From: Rostratula benghalensis | Lineage: Eukaryota > Chordata > Aves > Charadriiformes > Rostratulidae | DNA length: 64,000 nt | Assembly (NCBI GenBank): GCA_013399305.1 | Contig: VXAI01000339.1 | Location: 217,088-281,087 of the forward strand | Direction: 5' to 3' | Part shown: piece after piece, positions 11,626 to 24,800 of the stretch | Layout of the letters: every line of letters begins with the position of its first letter | How positions within the stretch are numbered: the first letter of the stretch is position 1 | Translations under genes and position numbers: made by a program | The notes under the pieces: model-generated | Seen by the model: only the letters and a program-made list of their open reading frames with translations | The model's database searches: none | What the model was told of the DNA's origin: nothing

Positions 11626-13100
11626 CTCACTGATAATTTTTGTGGCCTCCGCTGGATGCACTCCAACAGGTCCACGTTGAGGGCTGCCCTCAGCAGTACT
11701 CCAGGTGTGCCTCAATGAGAGCTGAGTAGAGGGGTGGAATCACCTCCCTCGACCAGCTGGCCACACTTCTCTTGATGCAGCACAGGACAGACTGACTTTC
11801 TGGGCTGCCTGTGCACACTGCTGTCCATGTCCAGCTTTTCACTCACCACTACACTGAAGTCATTCTTGGCAGGGCTGCTCTCAATCTTTTCATCCCCAGC
11901 CTGTATTGCTACCAGGGGTTGCCCCAATCCAAGGGCAGGACCCCGCCCTTGTCCTTGTTGAACCTCATGAGGTTCACTCAAGCCCACTTCTTGAGCTTGT
12001 CCAGGGCCCTCTGCATCACATATCATTCCTCAGGCAAATCAACTGCAGTAAGCCTGGTGCCACGAACAAACTTGCTGAGGGTTCATTTGATCCCCTTGTC
12101 TGTCACTCATGAAGATATTAAATAGTACTGGTTCCAATACAGACCCCTGAGGGACACCACTCCATCTAGACATTAAGCTGTTGACCACTACCTTTCTAGA
12201 TGTGATCATCAATCACGCAAGCCAATTCCTCATCCACCAAACAGTCTACCCATCAAATTTGTGTATCTCCAATTTAGAGAGGAAGATGTTATGGGAGATG
12301 GTGTCAAAGGCCCTACAGAAGACTAGATGACATCCATAGCTCTACTCTCATCCATGCTCCACTGATGTAGTCACTCCACCACAGAAGGCCACTAGGTTGG
12401 TCAAGCAAGACTTGCCCTTTATGAAGCCATGCTGGCTATCTTGAATCACCTCCCTGTCCTCCAGTGCCTTACACTAGCTTCAAGGAGGATCAGTTCCATG
12501 ACCTTCCCAGCACAGAAGTGTGGCCAAGAGGTCAGTAGTTTCCAGGGTCCTCCTTTCTGCCCTTCTTAAAAACAGGTGCAATGTTTCCCCTTTTCCAGTC
12601 ACCGGGCACTTCACCCGACTGCTATGATTTTTCAACTATCATGGAGAGTGGCTTGGCAACTATATCAGGAGTTCCCTCAGGACCCTGGGACACACCTTGT
12701 GAGGTCTCAGACTTCTTTATGTTCAGGTTCCTCAGGTGGTCACAAACTTTAATTTCTCTTATGTTCGGAGTCCCATCAGTCCCTGCCTTGTGATCCATCC
12801 ACTCGAGAGGTGTGGGGAGAGAGACTGCCAGTGAAGACTGAAGAAAAAAAGCTGTTGAGTACCTCAGCCTTCTCCTTGTTTCCAGTTTCCCAGTCTTGCT
12901 CATCAGAGGGGGCACACTTTCTTTGACCTTCCTTTAACATACCTGTAGAGGCCCTTCTTATTAGTCTTCGCATATCTTGTCAAATTCGACTCCAGGTGCA
13001 CCTTGGTCTTCCTGACTCCATCCCTACACAACTGGGCAGCATCCCTATACTTTTGCCCAGGATACCTGTCCCTGTTCCCACTTTCGCTGTCCAGCTGAGA
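11626..13100 (-). mobile_element. CR1 LINE fragment, ORF2 interior, 3' end missing
   Basis: On the minus strand this reads from the endonuclease-RT linker (KEGQRKCAPSDEQ, then EKAEVLNSFFSSVFTG near 12840-12960) through IVAKPLSMIVEKS near 12640, the RT region and the C-terminal region (reverse of CATGAGGTTCA near 11965). It stops at GAGGCCACAAAAATTATCAG without reaching the octamer terminus. It is full of stops and indels. The high-coordinate limit is approximate. Confidence 0.88.
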
Positions 13101-15429
13101 TGTTACCTACCCTTGCCAAGCATGACCCCAACAAGAGGGACTGAACTCTCCAGCCTGGGCTCACAGCTCCTGTCTCCTGAGGACACGGAGGAGCAGGTGC
13201 TGTGGCTGGGGAGAAGCATGGCTGCAGCACAGCACATCACACACAGGCAGCATGACTCACACCAGTGCTGCTCAGCCTGAAGAGTCTATCAATAGCACCC
13301 TTTGAAACAAGGCTCCGTGGTTCACTAACTCTTCTGCAGTGTGGGTGACAAGAACAGTACTACGTTTAAGCTGTTTTCCTGTTACATCTCAGATGTAGTT
13401 TTCTTTTTAGTAGAGCTAGTGAGTGATATGAGGGTTTCTTTCTTCTCCAAAGGCCAATTGGGCATTGCTACTTCAATAGATGGGCCACAAATCATTAGAT
13501 TAAAAAATACTGTCACCATGAAACGCTACTTTACCACGAGATTTTGAAAGCTCTACAGTAATTATTTCCATCTCTGTGATCCACTCAAGACCAAAATACG
13601 ATGCATAGTTACTTCCACACATTAGCACACTGGCTACAATCCACAACATAAAACCCTACTTTGCCTACACATTAAAATTACTTACAGCATAAAATTTGAA
13701 GTATAGCACGTTTTATAACAAGTTTTTTTTTTATTAAAAAAAAGCTTTTTTAGGGACACACATTCTATATTAGAAACTCCTGGAGGTGATCATTAAACAA
13801 AGCCTCATTGAAAGCACTCTCAGAAGACTTCTGTTCAAGTGTCACAAGACAAATATCAGGTTGCATTTGACAGACTGGCCAAAAAGGAGCAAGGCACAGA
13901 AAAGGGTGTTTAACAGAAGGAGCATCAAGAGAAAGGAAAAGCGTTTGAAAAAAGTTATAGCTCTGACTTCATTTTACACACATTAATAACTGGTTTTGTA
14001 TGTTACATCCACTTCAACAAAAGCAATGCAAATCAGAGGCTCCTGAGGTGGGTTCAGAGGACAGGAAGGCAGTTCAAAGACAGACCTTACCAGAAGGACT
14101 GGTTTGTGGGTGAGGGTGCTGCTTCTGTAGAACTAGTTGTGGTAGCTTAGGTTTAACACCAGAACATTCCTGCTGCAGGTTAAGCCTGGCCTTTCAGTGA
14201 AAGACATACTCAAACTTAGCCACTTGTCCTCTTCAGTTTCCCAGCCCACTCGTTTGTGCTGGCCCACAGGTTTGCAAGCGGAGACCTGACCTGAGCAGAG
14301 GATGTTCAGTGTCATCAGTTCCCTGATCCAGTCTGATATGAGATCCTTTAAGCCTCCAAGGCAGAAGATGTGGCTCAAAGCCAGACTATCCAAAGCAGCA
14401 GACCCACTCTCCCTTCAGCTTCTGCTGGCATATCCCTTTTCGTGGCTACAGTGGCAAAGTGACACTTGCACTAACCAGAGATGTTCTAAATAGGATACCA
14501 GGAAATGTTTTTCTCCCCTAGTACTGAGAAATGCTTGTTAGCCACCCCAAGACTATGCACGTTTCCCAGGGAAAATCCTGGTTACACTTCAAGTCCACAT
14601 GGTGGTAGTGGTGGGAAGTATCATCATACTACTGCCCCTTCCTTCTCAAAGGAAGGCCCTTGAGGTTTTCAGTTTTTTACAGAGGAAGCTGAACTCGACT
14701 TGCACGTATTCAGGTTCTTGTTCACTCACACATGTAGTTCACTGCCTATGTTTGGGTCCTCTGTGGGTCAAACCCACACTAGAATATTCCTGACATCTTA
14801 CATAAATCTAAGGATGCTTTTATATACACTGGTCCAGTAGTCCACCATTTACAGCCAATAATACTAGGGAAAAAAATAAAACAGAAATTCCCAAATTCCA
14901 GCTTCCCCAAAGATGAGGGCTTTGAAAAGACCTGTGTCACAGTGTACTGCTGAGTAACAAAGTGGTAAAGAGGCACCACAGACAGTTAACCTCAAAATGC
15001 AGCAAGTGCATGTAGACCTCAGCCCTGAGCAGGCCCCAAGTGCACATTGTCCCAAGTCATGGCAACAGCAGTATGTGGAGAAGAGCCTTCATGTGCAATG
15101 GCCAAAGACAGCTTCACGCTGTGGTAAAGGCCTTGGGGGTGTTGTCTGCATCTTGACAACTTTCCAAGTGATGCCAGCTTTGATAACCACTTCAGCAGTT
15201 GGTCCTTACAGCAGCAGTACCTGAAGCGCTCGCACCTTGCACAGCTGTAAAGCACTGACCTAGGTTTCCATTTGAGGCATGTTGGTCTCATTTTTCTCCA
15301 CCCCAGGTCAGTCTGTCCATGGCCATACCAGACACACCAAGCACAAAGAAACCGAGAGCGGGTCCCACCTAAAGCACAGTGCTTAGCTACAGCAGGCTGC
15401 CTAGTACCATTGTCCAGTCAGGTTTTGGG

Positions 15430-15765
15430 TATCTCCACAGATGGAGACTCCAGATGCTCTCTGGGCAACCTAATGCCAGTGTCCGATCACTCTCACAGTA
15501 GAAAAATGTCTTCTTATATTTAGAAGGAACAACTTGTATTTCAGTTTGTGTTCATCATCTCCAGTCCTGTCACTGGACACTACTGAGAAGAGCTCTGCTC
15601 CCTCTTCTTCATTCCCTCCCATCAAGTACTTATATACATGGATAGCATACCCCACCACACAAGCCTTCTCTTCTCAAGGCTGAGCAGTCCCACCTCCCTC
15701 AGCTTCTTCTCACATAAAGATGCTCTGATCCCTTAATCACCTTCTTGTCTCTCCTCTGACAACTC
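15430..15765 (-). mobile_element. CR1 LINE fragment near CYSTM1 exon 2
   Basis: The minus strand reads YLMGGNEEEGAELFSVVSSD followed by RTGDDEHKLKYKLFLLNIRR, a well-known CR1 3'-region pattern, then the GHWH segment. The terminal octamers are absent, so both ends are truncated. It lies about 650 bases downstream of the exon 2 donor. Confidence 0.88.
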
Positions 15766-16415
15766 AAGCCTACACCAAGCACTGCAATGAGCTCCACAAA
15801 AGCTATGGGTGTCAGAATAATGTATCATATCGAGGGGACATGGCACACAGATGGACCAGCTAACTACCAAGATAAATTACACTGTCCTCCTTCCCTTCCC
15901 CAACAATCTGTACTTTCCCCAGAACAATAGTAGCCTCTGAAAAACCCAAAATCCCAGCATTATTCCAATGGCACTATTAGATAACTTGGACAGACATTGA
16001 TGGGTTCAAGAAAAGAGATGCCCATTGATTTGGTAGGAACTGTATATTTGAATATTACAAGCTTTAACTGTGCAGCCTTTGGTTGAAACTTATAAACCAA
16101 AACACAGACAGAATCAAAGTTGTGGCAAATCTAAAGCCAGCAAAAAGTACGTATAATCGTCTCAGTATAAGGATTCCCCTAAGGGATCGGCATTAAGATG
16201 TCCACCAGTATCTTCTTAACAGGCAGAGAGCTGTTAAAGACAAAACAGCAAAATAAAGCAGGAAAACAGGCTATAAAGAGAACCACTACTTCAAACAAGT
16301 CTCCACCTCCCCCAGCCCCATTAGGGTCAGACACTGGTAACCACATTACTTTAAGGTCAACATTTGCAAGCCAGAACAGGTCATGATTCCATCGTGCCAT
16401 GGCTGCTAGGCATAC

Positions 16416-16647
16416 CTGTGTTTTTAGGCCCATCTGCATACACTGGTCCTGGAGGTGGCGGAGGTGCATTTTGCCATCCATACTGTGGATAACCTTGGTA
16501 ACCTGGCTGGCCTGGCTGGTATGGCCCAGTAGGTCCAGGGGGATATCCTGGGTAGGGGCCAGGAGGACCACCTGGTTGCTGTGCATAGGGTGGGTAAGGG
16601 GCAGTCGGGCCTGGGCCAGGGTAAGGTGGAGGGTTTTCGTAGTTCAT
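16416..16647 (-). CDS. CYSTM1: CYSTM1 coding exon 2: start codon and proline-rich N-terminal region
   Basis: This exon encodes residues 1-77 and the first base of codon 78. The N-terminus begins MNYENPPPYPGPGPTAPYPP, nearly the same as the start of mammalian CYSTM1, which fixes the start codon at 16647-16645. A PPPY motif at residues 6-9 fits the WW-domain ligand pattern. The rest is a low-complexity Pro/Gly/Tyr/Gln tract followed by a YPQYGW block that is also present in mammals. The exon ends in Lys-Asn-Thr at a strong donor (CACAG then GTATG). The acceptor side, with a pyrimidine tract ending TTCCACAG, lies at 16667, leaving 19 bases of 5' UTR in this exon (16648-16666). The Kozak context is weak, with C at -3. 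The whole protein is 112 residues against 97 in human as I recall it; the extra residues lie in this repeat-rich stretch. Confidence 0.96.
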
Positions 16648-16666
16648 GTGGGATGCACAATCTGTC
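16648..16666 (-). other. CYSTM1: 5' UTR part of CYSTM1 exon 2
   Basis: Nineteen bases lie between the intron 1 acceptor and the start codon. They contain no ATG and no in-frame stop. The acceptor is preceded by a long T/C-rich tract on the minus strand. Confidence 0.85.
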
Positions 16667-18302
16667 CTGTGGAAGAAGGAAAACAGAAGAACTGGTTTGC
16701 TTTTGTCTGTTTCATCCATGACTATGTCATTCCCATTTCAGACTGGTCTCCAGCGGGGCCTATATTAAGTACAAGAAACAGACCTTAAAAATACCTCATC
16801 AAGCAGTTAATTTTTAACCCTACCATGGGGGCAAAGGCTGAGCTGCAGTGATTTCTTTTAAGTGACATGAGTTCAGCAGCAGAGTAACTTGCTCCTTTCC
16901 AGCAATGCATCAGCTATTCACCCTAAGACATTTAACAGTCTTGCAACTGCAAAGCAAAATCTTCTCTTCCGCTCATGATTAAATTGCTTTTAAGAGATAT
17001 TAGAAGTGTTTACTTCATAGTATCAGCAGAAACATGAAAATGAACATGCAAAATGCAGCCTATTCCAGACATGTTTGATTGCCTTGATGGGAGAAAGAGT
17101 GAACACAAGTGTCCATTACACTTCTGCCAATTGTTACAAGCATCTAAACCAGCACTCTGGAGCAAGACCGAATATGAGTAATTTCCTGATGACACTGGAA
17201 CCCATCTCATTGCCTCTTCTTCCAGTAACATGCAACTGAATCATTAAGCAGCCGCAAGCAATCAGGACCTTGGACTCAGTCTCATTCAAAAAGCAACATT
17301 AATGACACCTCAGAGAGTTGATGTTCATAAAGCCTATCTAATGTACTACTCATGGTGCAGCCATCAAAAGACAGGACTGTCACAATAATGCAACTTTAAT
17401 TAATCATCTAAGCAGCAAGAGTAAACAAACCTTTTCTTACGTTAGGTCTCTGAAGCTCCCCCCCTGAGGAACAGAAGCGTCCTTAATACCACGTATTCAG
17501 GAACCGTCATGACTGAAGCATCTGCACTCTGCTATTTCCTTTTACCATTACGGGGTGCAGAAGGGTCACCCTTTGCAGCACTCCTCCTCCCACACACCTC
17601 AGGCTTCAGCCAGAAATACCAGGAGCATAATTTGCCTCTGCTGAGGCTCACTGTGGCCAGCATGGCAGGATCCTCTTTGGATGGTGTCAGGAAGGGTAAG
17701 CAGCCGGGCTAGGCTGACCTGGATGCTCAGTATTTTGCATGCACTCTCAGGGATGTACAGATTTTGAGTCCAGAGGAGACCATTTGCACATTCGGACTCT
17801 GGTGTGACCCAGCTAAAATAATTTCACCTTTGTAACCATATAGCAAGCCTAGAGCAGTCATCTGCCAGGTAGAAGCCAAGCGAGTGAAGCATCAGGGGCT
17901 ATGTTTAGCTGCTGCATTCCCCTGGAAGTGTCGAAGTGAGCTTTGTTTGTTTATGGCTTGCTATTTCGTCACCTCAGAGTGCTGACTGTTCCTCCCCAAG
18001 GAAAGATCCCCAGGCTCTCTGCTTATTGATCCGTCACTGCTGCCTGAATGTTACTGTCGTGAAGCCGCACAGGCACCACAGGGCTCTCCCACCCAAGCAA
18101 GCCCCACTCAGCAGCTCACACACAATGGCCAAGAAAGCGCTGCTGACTCCAAACGACTCCAGAGGCAGGCTCCAAGGGAGCAGCACTGATGTCCCTCCCA
18201 CCGAGAAGCCCTTCGGTAGCAGCAGGCCAACTCTGCCCTGGTCTTGACAGCCTGCAGTTGTCATTCACCTAAATTCATTCAACTGCTCCTCTTGTTGTGC
18301 AA

Positions 18303-18423
18303 NNNNNNNNNNNNNNNNNNNNNNNNNNNNNNNNNNNNNNNNNNNNNNNNNNNNNNNNNNNNNNNNNNNNNNNNNNNNNNNNNNNNNNNNNNNNNNNNNN
18401 NNNNNNNNNNNNNNNNNNNNNNN
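18303..18423. other. Assembly gap (121 N)
   Basis: A run of N inside CYSTM1 intron 1. The right flank begins CACCCCCCCCC, so a C homopolymer probably caused the break. Nothing can be said about its content, and any frame crossing it is meaningless. Confidence 1.
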
Positions 18424-18801
18424 CACCCCCCCCCTTTCTGTCCAGGCCAGCTAGACCACTTAACTGCTCATTTTAAGACAGACAGACACAACACACATTT
18501 AACTGGAGACTCTTTAACCACCCTACTGCCCTGCAATGCCTCCACCAAATCTGCAGCAAGGAAATTCTCCCTTCAGAGAGCCAGTGCATGGCAGGCAGCA
18601 AGCCCTCAACAATGCACTTCAATGCAAAAAATGAGATAATTGGGACATAATGGGCCACTAATGTTCATCTAACCCAGAAAAATCATCCCAAAATACCAGT
18701 TCCCAGGGAAGAACAAGGCCAGAGAGCACATGTGTATACCTACATACTGCTGCAAGTGGCAGGAAAACCGTGTGGTTGTAAGCTGTAAACTAGCATCCTA
18801 G

Positions 18802-18832
18802 ATACATATATATGTATGTATATATACACAAG
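18802..18832. repeat. AT-alternating tract with 16-bp palindrome
   Basis: ATACATATATATGTAT at 18802-18817 is a perfect palindrome, followed by more alternating TA and a short CA end. A similar tract occurs at 57046-57068. Confidence 0.8.
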
Positions 18833-21800
18833 GCATCCCAAAGCAGCAAACCTCACCTCATGTTTTTTTGGTCATAAACCCTTTCTTAAGAACTCCCAGA
18901 GCCCTGCCTGCTTTATTCATTGTCAAGCTCCACCAAAGAGTCACATTCATTACTTCAATTTTTCAAAGCCCCCCTAAGAGGACAGTCAATTCAGCCCATG
19001 CTTTTTAGTGAAGTTTAGTGAAGTTCACTTTAGTCCAGTCTTCCTTTCTGTCCCTTTTTATCCATCGATTCATTTATCTACATTGCAATAACATTGCCAC
19101 TTGAGTGCTGTAACAATGTTTTGTGCTTAAATGATGTTGTAATTCTTCACTTGGCTGTGAAATCAAAGTCAGGCAGTGGATTTCTGCCACTTCCAACTTC
19201 AGCTCAGCCCCTTACACCACTCCCTTGCCACAGGGACTTGTGCTGGGACCCCCGGGGCCATCTCCCACTGTCAGGGCTAGCCATTTGCTCCCTTTCCTGC
19301 TGCCATTGGTATCCAAGCAGGGAACCTGCACACTATCCCACACCTGCCTGGCTTATCTACAAGTCTCCAGCACGGGACCATACCGAAAGCCCTTTGGGGA
19401 GCTGGTAGAACTGCCAGTGCAACCACATGGGTAGTAAAGCATCTCTGTAGAAGGTCTGAGGTGGTTATTGGCTCTACCTGGTAGAGCTCAGAAACCACTG
19501 AAAGGTTGTGATAAGAGTGTGCCTAGCTAAAACAACAACCATGGGGGATGAGTAAAGAAAAGTTCACAACTCTGTAGAAAAGTCTGAGAGACCAGACAGG
19601 AGTTAAAAATCCAAGTCTGACAATGATTTGAGCAAATAGGGAAACAGTGGCACAGAGAACAAGAAACACCTCTTTGCCTGCTCACCAGCTCCATGTTAGC
19701 CATGTCAAATCTGTTTCCAAAGAGGAGGTAGCCTTGGGGTGGAGTTTGTAACTCAGCTTCTGCCTGTTAATACCGGAGAGTGACTGAGGAGAATACTGAA
19801 GAGAGTCTATTAAAAGCCAGACAGATGTCTGGTCAGAGACCTCAGAAGAACTGAACAGTGGAAAAGATGAAGAGTGAGATTAAGAAGGGCACATTCCACC
19901 AAGGTAAATGTTACTTTTCCCCTTGAAGTTGAAGGTAAAGTAACAGAACTGAGATTAGACAAGAAGTGAAACATCCAGCAAGGACAGTTTCAGCAGCAAC
20001 TGTATTTATCTGTGATGAATGAGAAAACTCCTGAAGAATTTACCAAGGCATTTAGCAAAATCAGGAGGCAATTGTGGAAACCAGGTCCTCCTGAGGTCCT
20101 TCTGTCCACTCCCTCAGAGGTCTGCCTCAGCTGCTAAGGTCAGCCTTCTCACAATGGTCTCTGTCCCCAGTAATGTTTTTGGAAAGAGTTTGTCCTTGTC
20201 CCCCACTTCCACTACCAGTTACTGCCATGCATATACCCTTCCTTACTTGCCCTTTTTGAACTATGTGACAATATTTACACTTTCCTCATTCTCATGAGCT
20301 CGTAACATGACCTTTACATGCTTACTGGCCCTAGTTACTCACCTGGGTATGTGTTTGCAAGCAGATAATTTTCAGAGACACACTTGAGCCAAATGTATTA
20401 TCGAGCTTTGCTGTGGGTTCTCACCCTGACTAGTAATTCCATGTGAGCTGCAACTAAGATCAGCTCCAATGAACTTGCTCATAGCTGCAGGTTTCCCAGC
20501 GGGCACCTTTTGGAGACAAACCTCAAAAGGAAGAAGGCAAGCCATCAGGAAAGCTTTGTGTAACTGCAGGAGGTCCATCAGAAGACCTAACACAGCCCTG
20601 CACAGTCTCACCTGACACAAAACTTCATTAAGCACTAAACCCAGCAAAGAAATAAATGTCCTTGATTGTCACTAAGCATTTGCCCTATCTGTGTTGGCAA
20701 AATCATTAGTCCATCCAAAGAGAATGACAAAACATGTTCCTATTCCTTCCTCTCCCCCTCACCATTAGTACCTTTGCTAAGAGGTAAGTGTGTAAATATC
20801 ATTAAGCTCCCTTAAGCTATCTTCAAAGTCCTTTGTTCAACACTTCTGAGCAAACATTATTTTCCTTAGTTTTAAACAAGCAGCTTACTGTACCCCAAAA
20901 GGCTGCACTGTCTCCTGTAAGGTCTGCAAGAAAGAAATCATTAAAGTAAGAGTACACACAGGATTTGTCATACTGAGAACACACATGGCACTGTATTTGC
21001 ATGTACATATAGAGACACACAGAGAGAGAAACCGATACGTACAAACTGCCATCCTATGAGAGAACGTAAGTCCTTCTACACCTATAACCTGTCTTTGTCT
21101 AAGGTTAGCAAAAGGTGCAAGTGCAGAACTATGCTGTTTTGTACACATACACATATATACAGAATTATGATGCTTTGTATACACTACATCTGTTTTTTTT
21201 AACCTGTCCTTTTTGGCAACCAATGCACCTTGGAGAAACTAATTTCATCATTAAGGTTTGAAAATACCTACTTCTGATTGCTTTAAACTTACTGCCTCAT
21301 ACAAGGTCAGCATAGCAATGCTACAAAACCAGTCGGTCACTGCTCCTGACTCTCCTCTTCCAGCAGACTCATGAATTTGTTATCTTTTGTTTTATCCAGG
21401 CATGTCACCTGAGCTGAGGACTCTCTGCTTTTACAAAGCCTGCCATATTTCTTGGTCATTCTTGCCACCCATCGCTGTACCTTTGGTTTTACCATTTGTC
21501 TGAGAGGGAGGGAGCAGGCTGCAGGAAGCTCTGCTGTGCAGTGCTGCTCCAGCAGCCTTCTGCTCCCTACCCCTTTCCTAACACAGTCCCAGCACAGCCC
21601 TTGCCATAGGTCAAGCCAAACATAGAGCTCAAGCTGCACTGTACTAACTGTGACTTCTGAGTGGGAATGGCCCACAGAGCCTATCACTGCACAGGTACTG
21701 CTAGGACCATCCTCCTCACACACAGCACGCACTGAAGTACCAACACATAGTCTCTTCCACCTTTTCAATGACCAGGTATCAGACTCATACACAAACATCT

Positions 21801-24800
21801 GAAAATAGCTATAGTTTCAACCTGGGAAAGTCTCATCATCTAAAACCTGCCACCTGTTTACCACTCTTTAAGAGATCACTGCATGCTGGATTTTGCTTCA
21901 AGCAAGATCTACCTTTATTGCATCTATGTTACGAATCACTAGGATGGAGTTTCCCCCCCCTCAACAAGGAAAAAAAAAAAAGAAATCAGTAGCCTCATAT
22001 AGATACCTGACCACCATCTCATTTTGAAAGAGCAGCCCTGCAATGCAGTGCAAGGGCCTGAACAGGTAGGACCTTGGCCAGAAGATAACACAATGCAGGA
22101 GAACAACCACGAATGAAAAGAACAAGGGAAAGCGTGATGGAAGGAAAGCTCTTCTGTGAAGTGTGAGCGGTTCCCAAACAAAAAGCCTCCATGCCAAGAA
22201 GACCCAGTTTTATGCTTTCTCCTCCTCCAAAAGGCCACTTACAAGACTGGTGCTCCCAAGCATCTTTTCTGAGGTCAGAGTAATTCTGGTCTTCAAAGTG
22301 ACTGGAGACCATCTGTTTCTATCTTTTGGCACTGATGACACCTTATTACCTTGGCAAAATTGAAAAGAGCATGCACATAAGAGCCATCTGCATTTTTACA
22401 CAGTGGGTGCTCACAGCTGCTAATCCACCTGCAAAGAAATACCAGTCCCTACCAACAGCTGCCTGCGAGTCATATCCTTCAAACACAATCTCTTATGCAA
22501 GTCAATCAATTAAATAAAAACCAGTGTATGTTGGGGGAGATGACAGTCAAATCTGGGTATTGAAACAGGGTGAAATGCCTTCTGTTGCATAGGGAGCACT
22601 GCAAGAAATAGCCCTCTGAAAACAAATGGGGGATTAGTAAGTTTTAAAAAAAAAAAAAAAACCAAAAAAACTAGATCAGCTGTCTGGAACACCTAGGCAA
22701 CCTCCTCCCCACCAAAAAATTCACAGATTTTAGGAATTTAAAAGGTAAGTTGTTTGTTTTTAGGACAGCAGAACAAGCACTGCATCTCATATGCTGCTCT
22801 AGTCGGGATGAATCACATTTTGAGCATGTCAGATATTGATTCAGCTGGCCCTCGAACAGATGAAAGATTGAGTGCATGGTGAGAGGCACCGATCCTGAAA
22901 AGGACAACCAGGGCACCCTCATGTGAACTACCCCTTCCAATGCCTGCAGCACTAGGAAGTAGTTTTCCAATACAGAGCTCTAATGGAAAGTACATTTAAC
23001 ATCAACAATCCAGCTCCTGGCAACCAGCCTAGAATTTAAATTACATTTCATATGAACAGTATCCAAATGAAAAAAAAAAAAAAGCACAAGTGACTTAAGT
23101 GGCACTGGTTCTGTGTTTCCCTCTTACCAGCTTCTTTGCATTTAGTGATTGCATGACAGGCATGTTAAGGATAAATTGAAAGAGATTGAAAGAAATTCCA
23201 TTCTTGCATGGTTTGCTTCCAGGAAGAGCCTCCAGGCAGGTCTGCCCATCCACTTCACCTGGCTAAAGGAGAACTGCATCCACCTTTTCTGAAAAAAAGC
23301 TGCTCAAAACTGGTTTATTTCCCAAAATACAGGTCTAAGCAGAAGTAAAAAGCCCAGCATTGTGCTATTAAAGGAAAAGGTAGAAAATGCTGCTTTTTTC
23401 AAACCAAACTTCCTTAAGAGGTCTCTAGGATACCCCCCAGTCACTGGGAAAACATAGATTTCCTCACCTTCATTCCAGTGGCTGCCAGGTTCTTCCTGCA
23501 GAAAAATTCTCAGTTGCTGTTCCAAATGGCTGAAGTCACAACAGCTCTATGGAGTGACCAGAAGCAGTCTGGATGAACAGACACTTCACCTTCTAAGTTC
23601 CTGAGCCAGGTATTCCCATTCCCCCCTCCCAGTACCTTCCGGAGGTCTGGAGCCTAGCCCGTCTGTGAAAACGATGTGCAAGGCTGACACTTGTGTCCAT
23701 GCAAACTGTCCCACCTCTCCAGTCTCCTCTCTCCCACCTTCTCAGATACCAAGAGTTCTGATCAGCTCTAAAGGGTCTGTAGTCACATTGATGGTATTTG
23801 CCTCAGACACAACGTCCTTTGTAGAGCTTCACAGTCACAGGATCCTTGCTACTATCTCCTCCACAGGATGCTCTAACAACACAGCCTCACACTCATGCCC
23901 TGTGAATGCCAGCATTTTCCTTCTGCAGAGAAGCTTCAGCATCTCCTCAATTATTACCAAGCACACAAAGCCTCTACTTGTAATTTATTGCCTAGTTTTC
24001 ATGCTTGCGTTACACTGTCCACCTATATGTTCTGCATGGCAAAAGGATGAAGCTGAAAGAGTTGCCTGCGTAGTTCCTCTAAGAAAAGTATCAATGGAAA
24101 AAAAAAAAAAATCAAATCCAGTGCTCTGCTACTGTTATTATGTGAACTACACCCTTACAGGGAAAATTTTTTCAATTTTTTCAGACAGCTGGAGAAAGGT
24201 TTTAAGAACATACAATTTAACAATAGAGGCTAACAAGTACAATGCTGGGAAGTAAGACAGCACAGCCCCTCTAGTGCTATAAACCAAAGCACCTGCTACT
24301 GACCCACCAGCTGAGACTCTGCCTAATTACAGAAGTGCCTGTGGCAAAATGTCCAGAAAAGCAAAGCCCTTCACACACAAATCAATGCCAGATACGGGCA
24401 CTAACGCCTGGTTTCAGGTTTTTAATGCTTTTGTGTGCACTGCTCTTGGTTCAAGTCTTTGTATAATGTGCTACATTAGGTACTTCCACAAATACATATT
24501 GTGTTCTTAAAGAGATGTATTAAGACAGTTTTAAGTGGAACAAATATAAACCCCCCAAATTAATGAAAATATCTGATTTCGAGTTTAACTATTATTTGCA
24601 GGGTCTAGTTTAAGAAAGAAGCTTTGTTGGTCCAACTGAGAAAAGAATGCTAAACAAACAACATAATTGGCAAGAAAATTAATAAGCACAGTTAATACAT
24701 TGACATATGCTGTTCAGATGGTGTTCCGGCAGCATCCCAGCAGTGAAACAGCAGCAGCCTTTCACAATAACCTCCCAAGCTCCGATGCACTGACAGATTA

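Larger units (their letters stand above)
3016..16415 (-). other. CYSTM1 intron 2 (about 13.4 kb) and its contents
   Basis: The intron runs from donor GTATGC to acceptor CTGCAG. From low to high coordinates it holds: GC-rich unique sequence with chance open frames (3016-6670), a minus-strand CR1 (6671-7275), the second copy of a duplicated segment (7350-7506), unique sequence (7507-11559), two CR1 pieces head to head (11560-13100), AT-rich unique sequence (13100-15430), and a minus-strand CR1 lacking its 3' end (15430-15765). No snoRNA, tRNA or extra coding exon was recognised. Confidence 0.85.

Noticed and set aside
16399..16788. 129-codon plus-strand frame opposite CYSTM1 exon 2
   Set aside because: It is the antisense shadow of the CYSTM1 coding exon: its Trp/Arg-rich composition is the complement of Pro/Gly/Tyr codons.
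22641..22670. A-run in intron 1 as a SINE tail
   Set aside because: No RNA polymerase III A/B box or tRNA-like head precedes it on either strand. It is a simple homopolymer.
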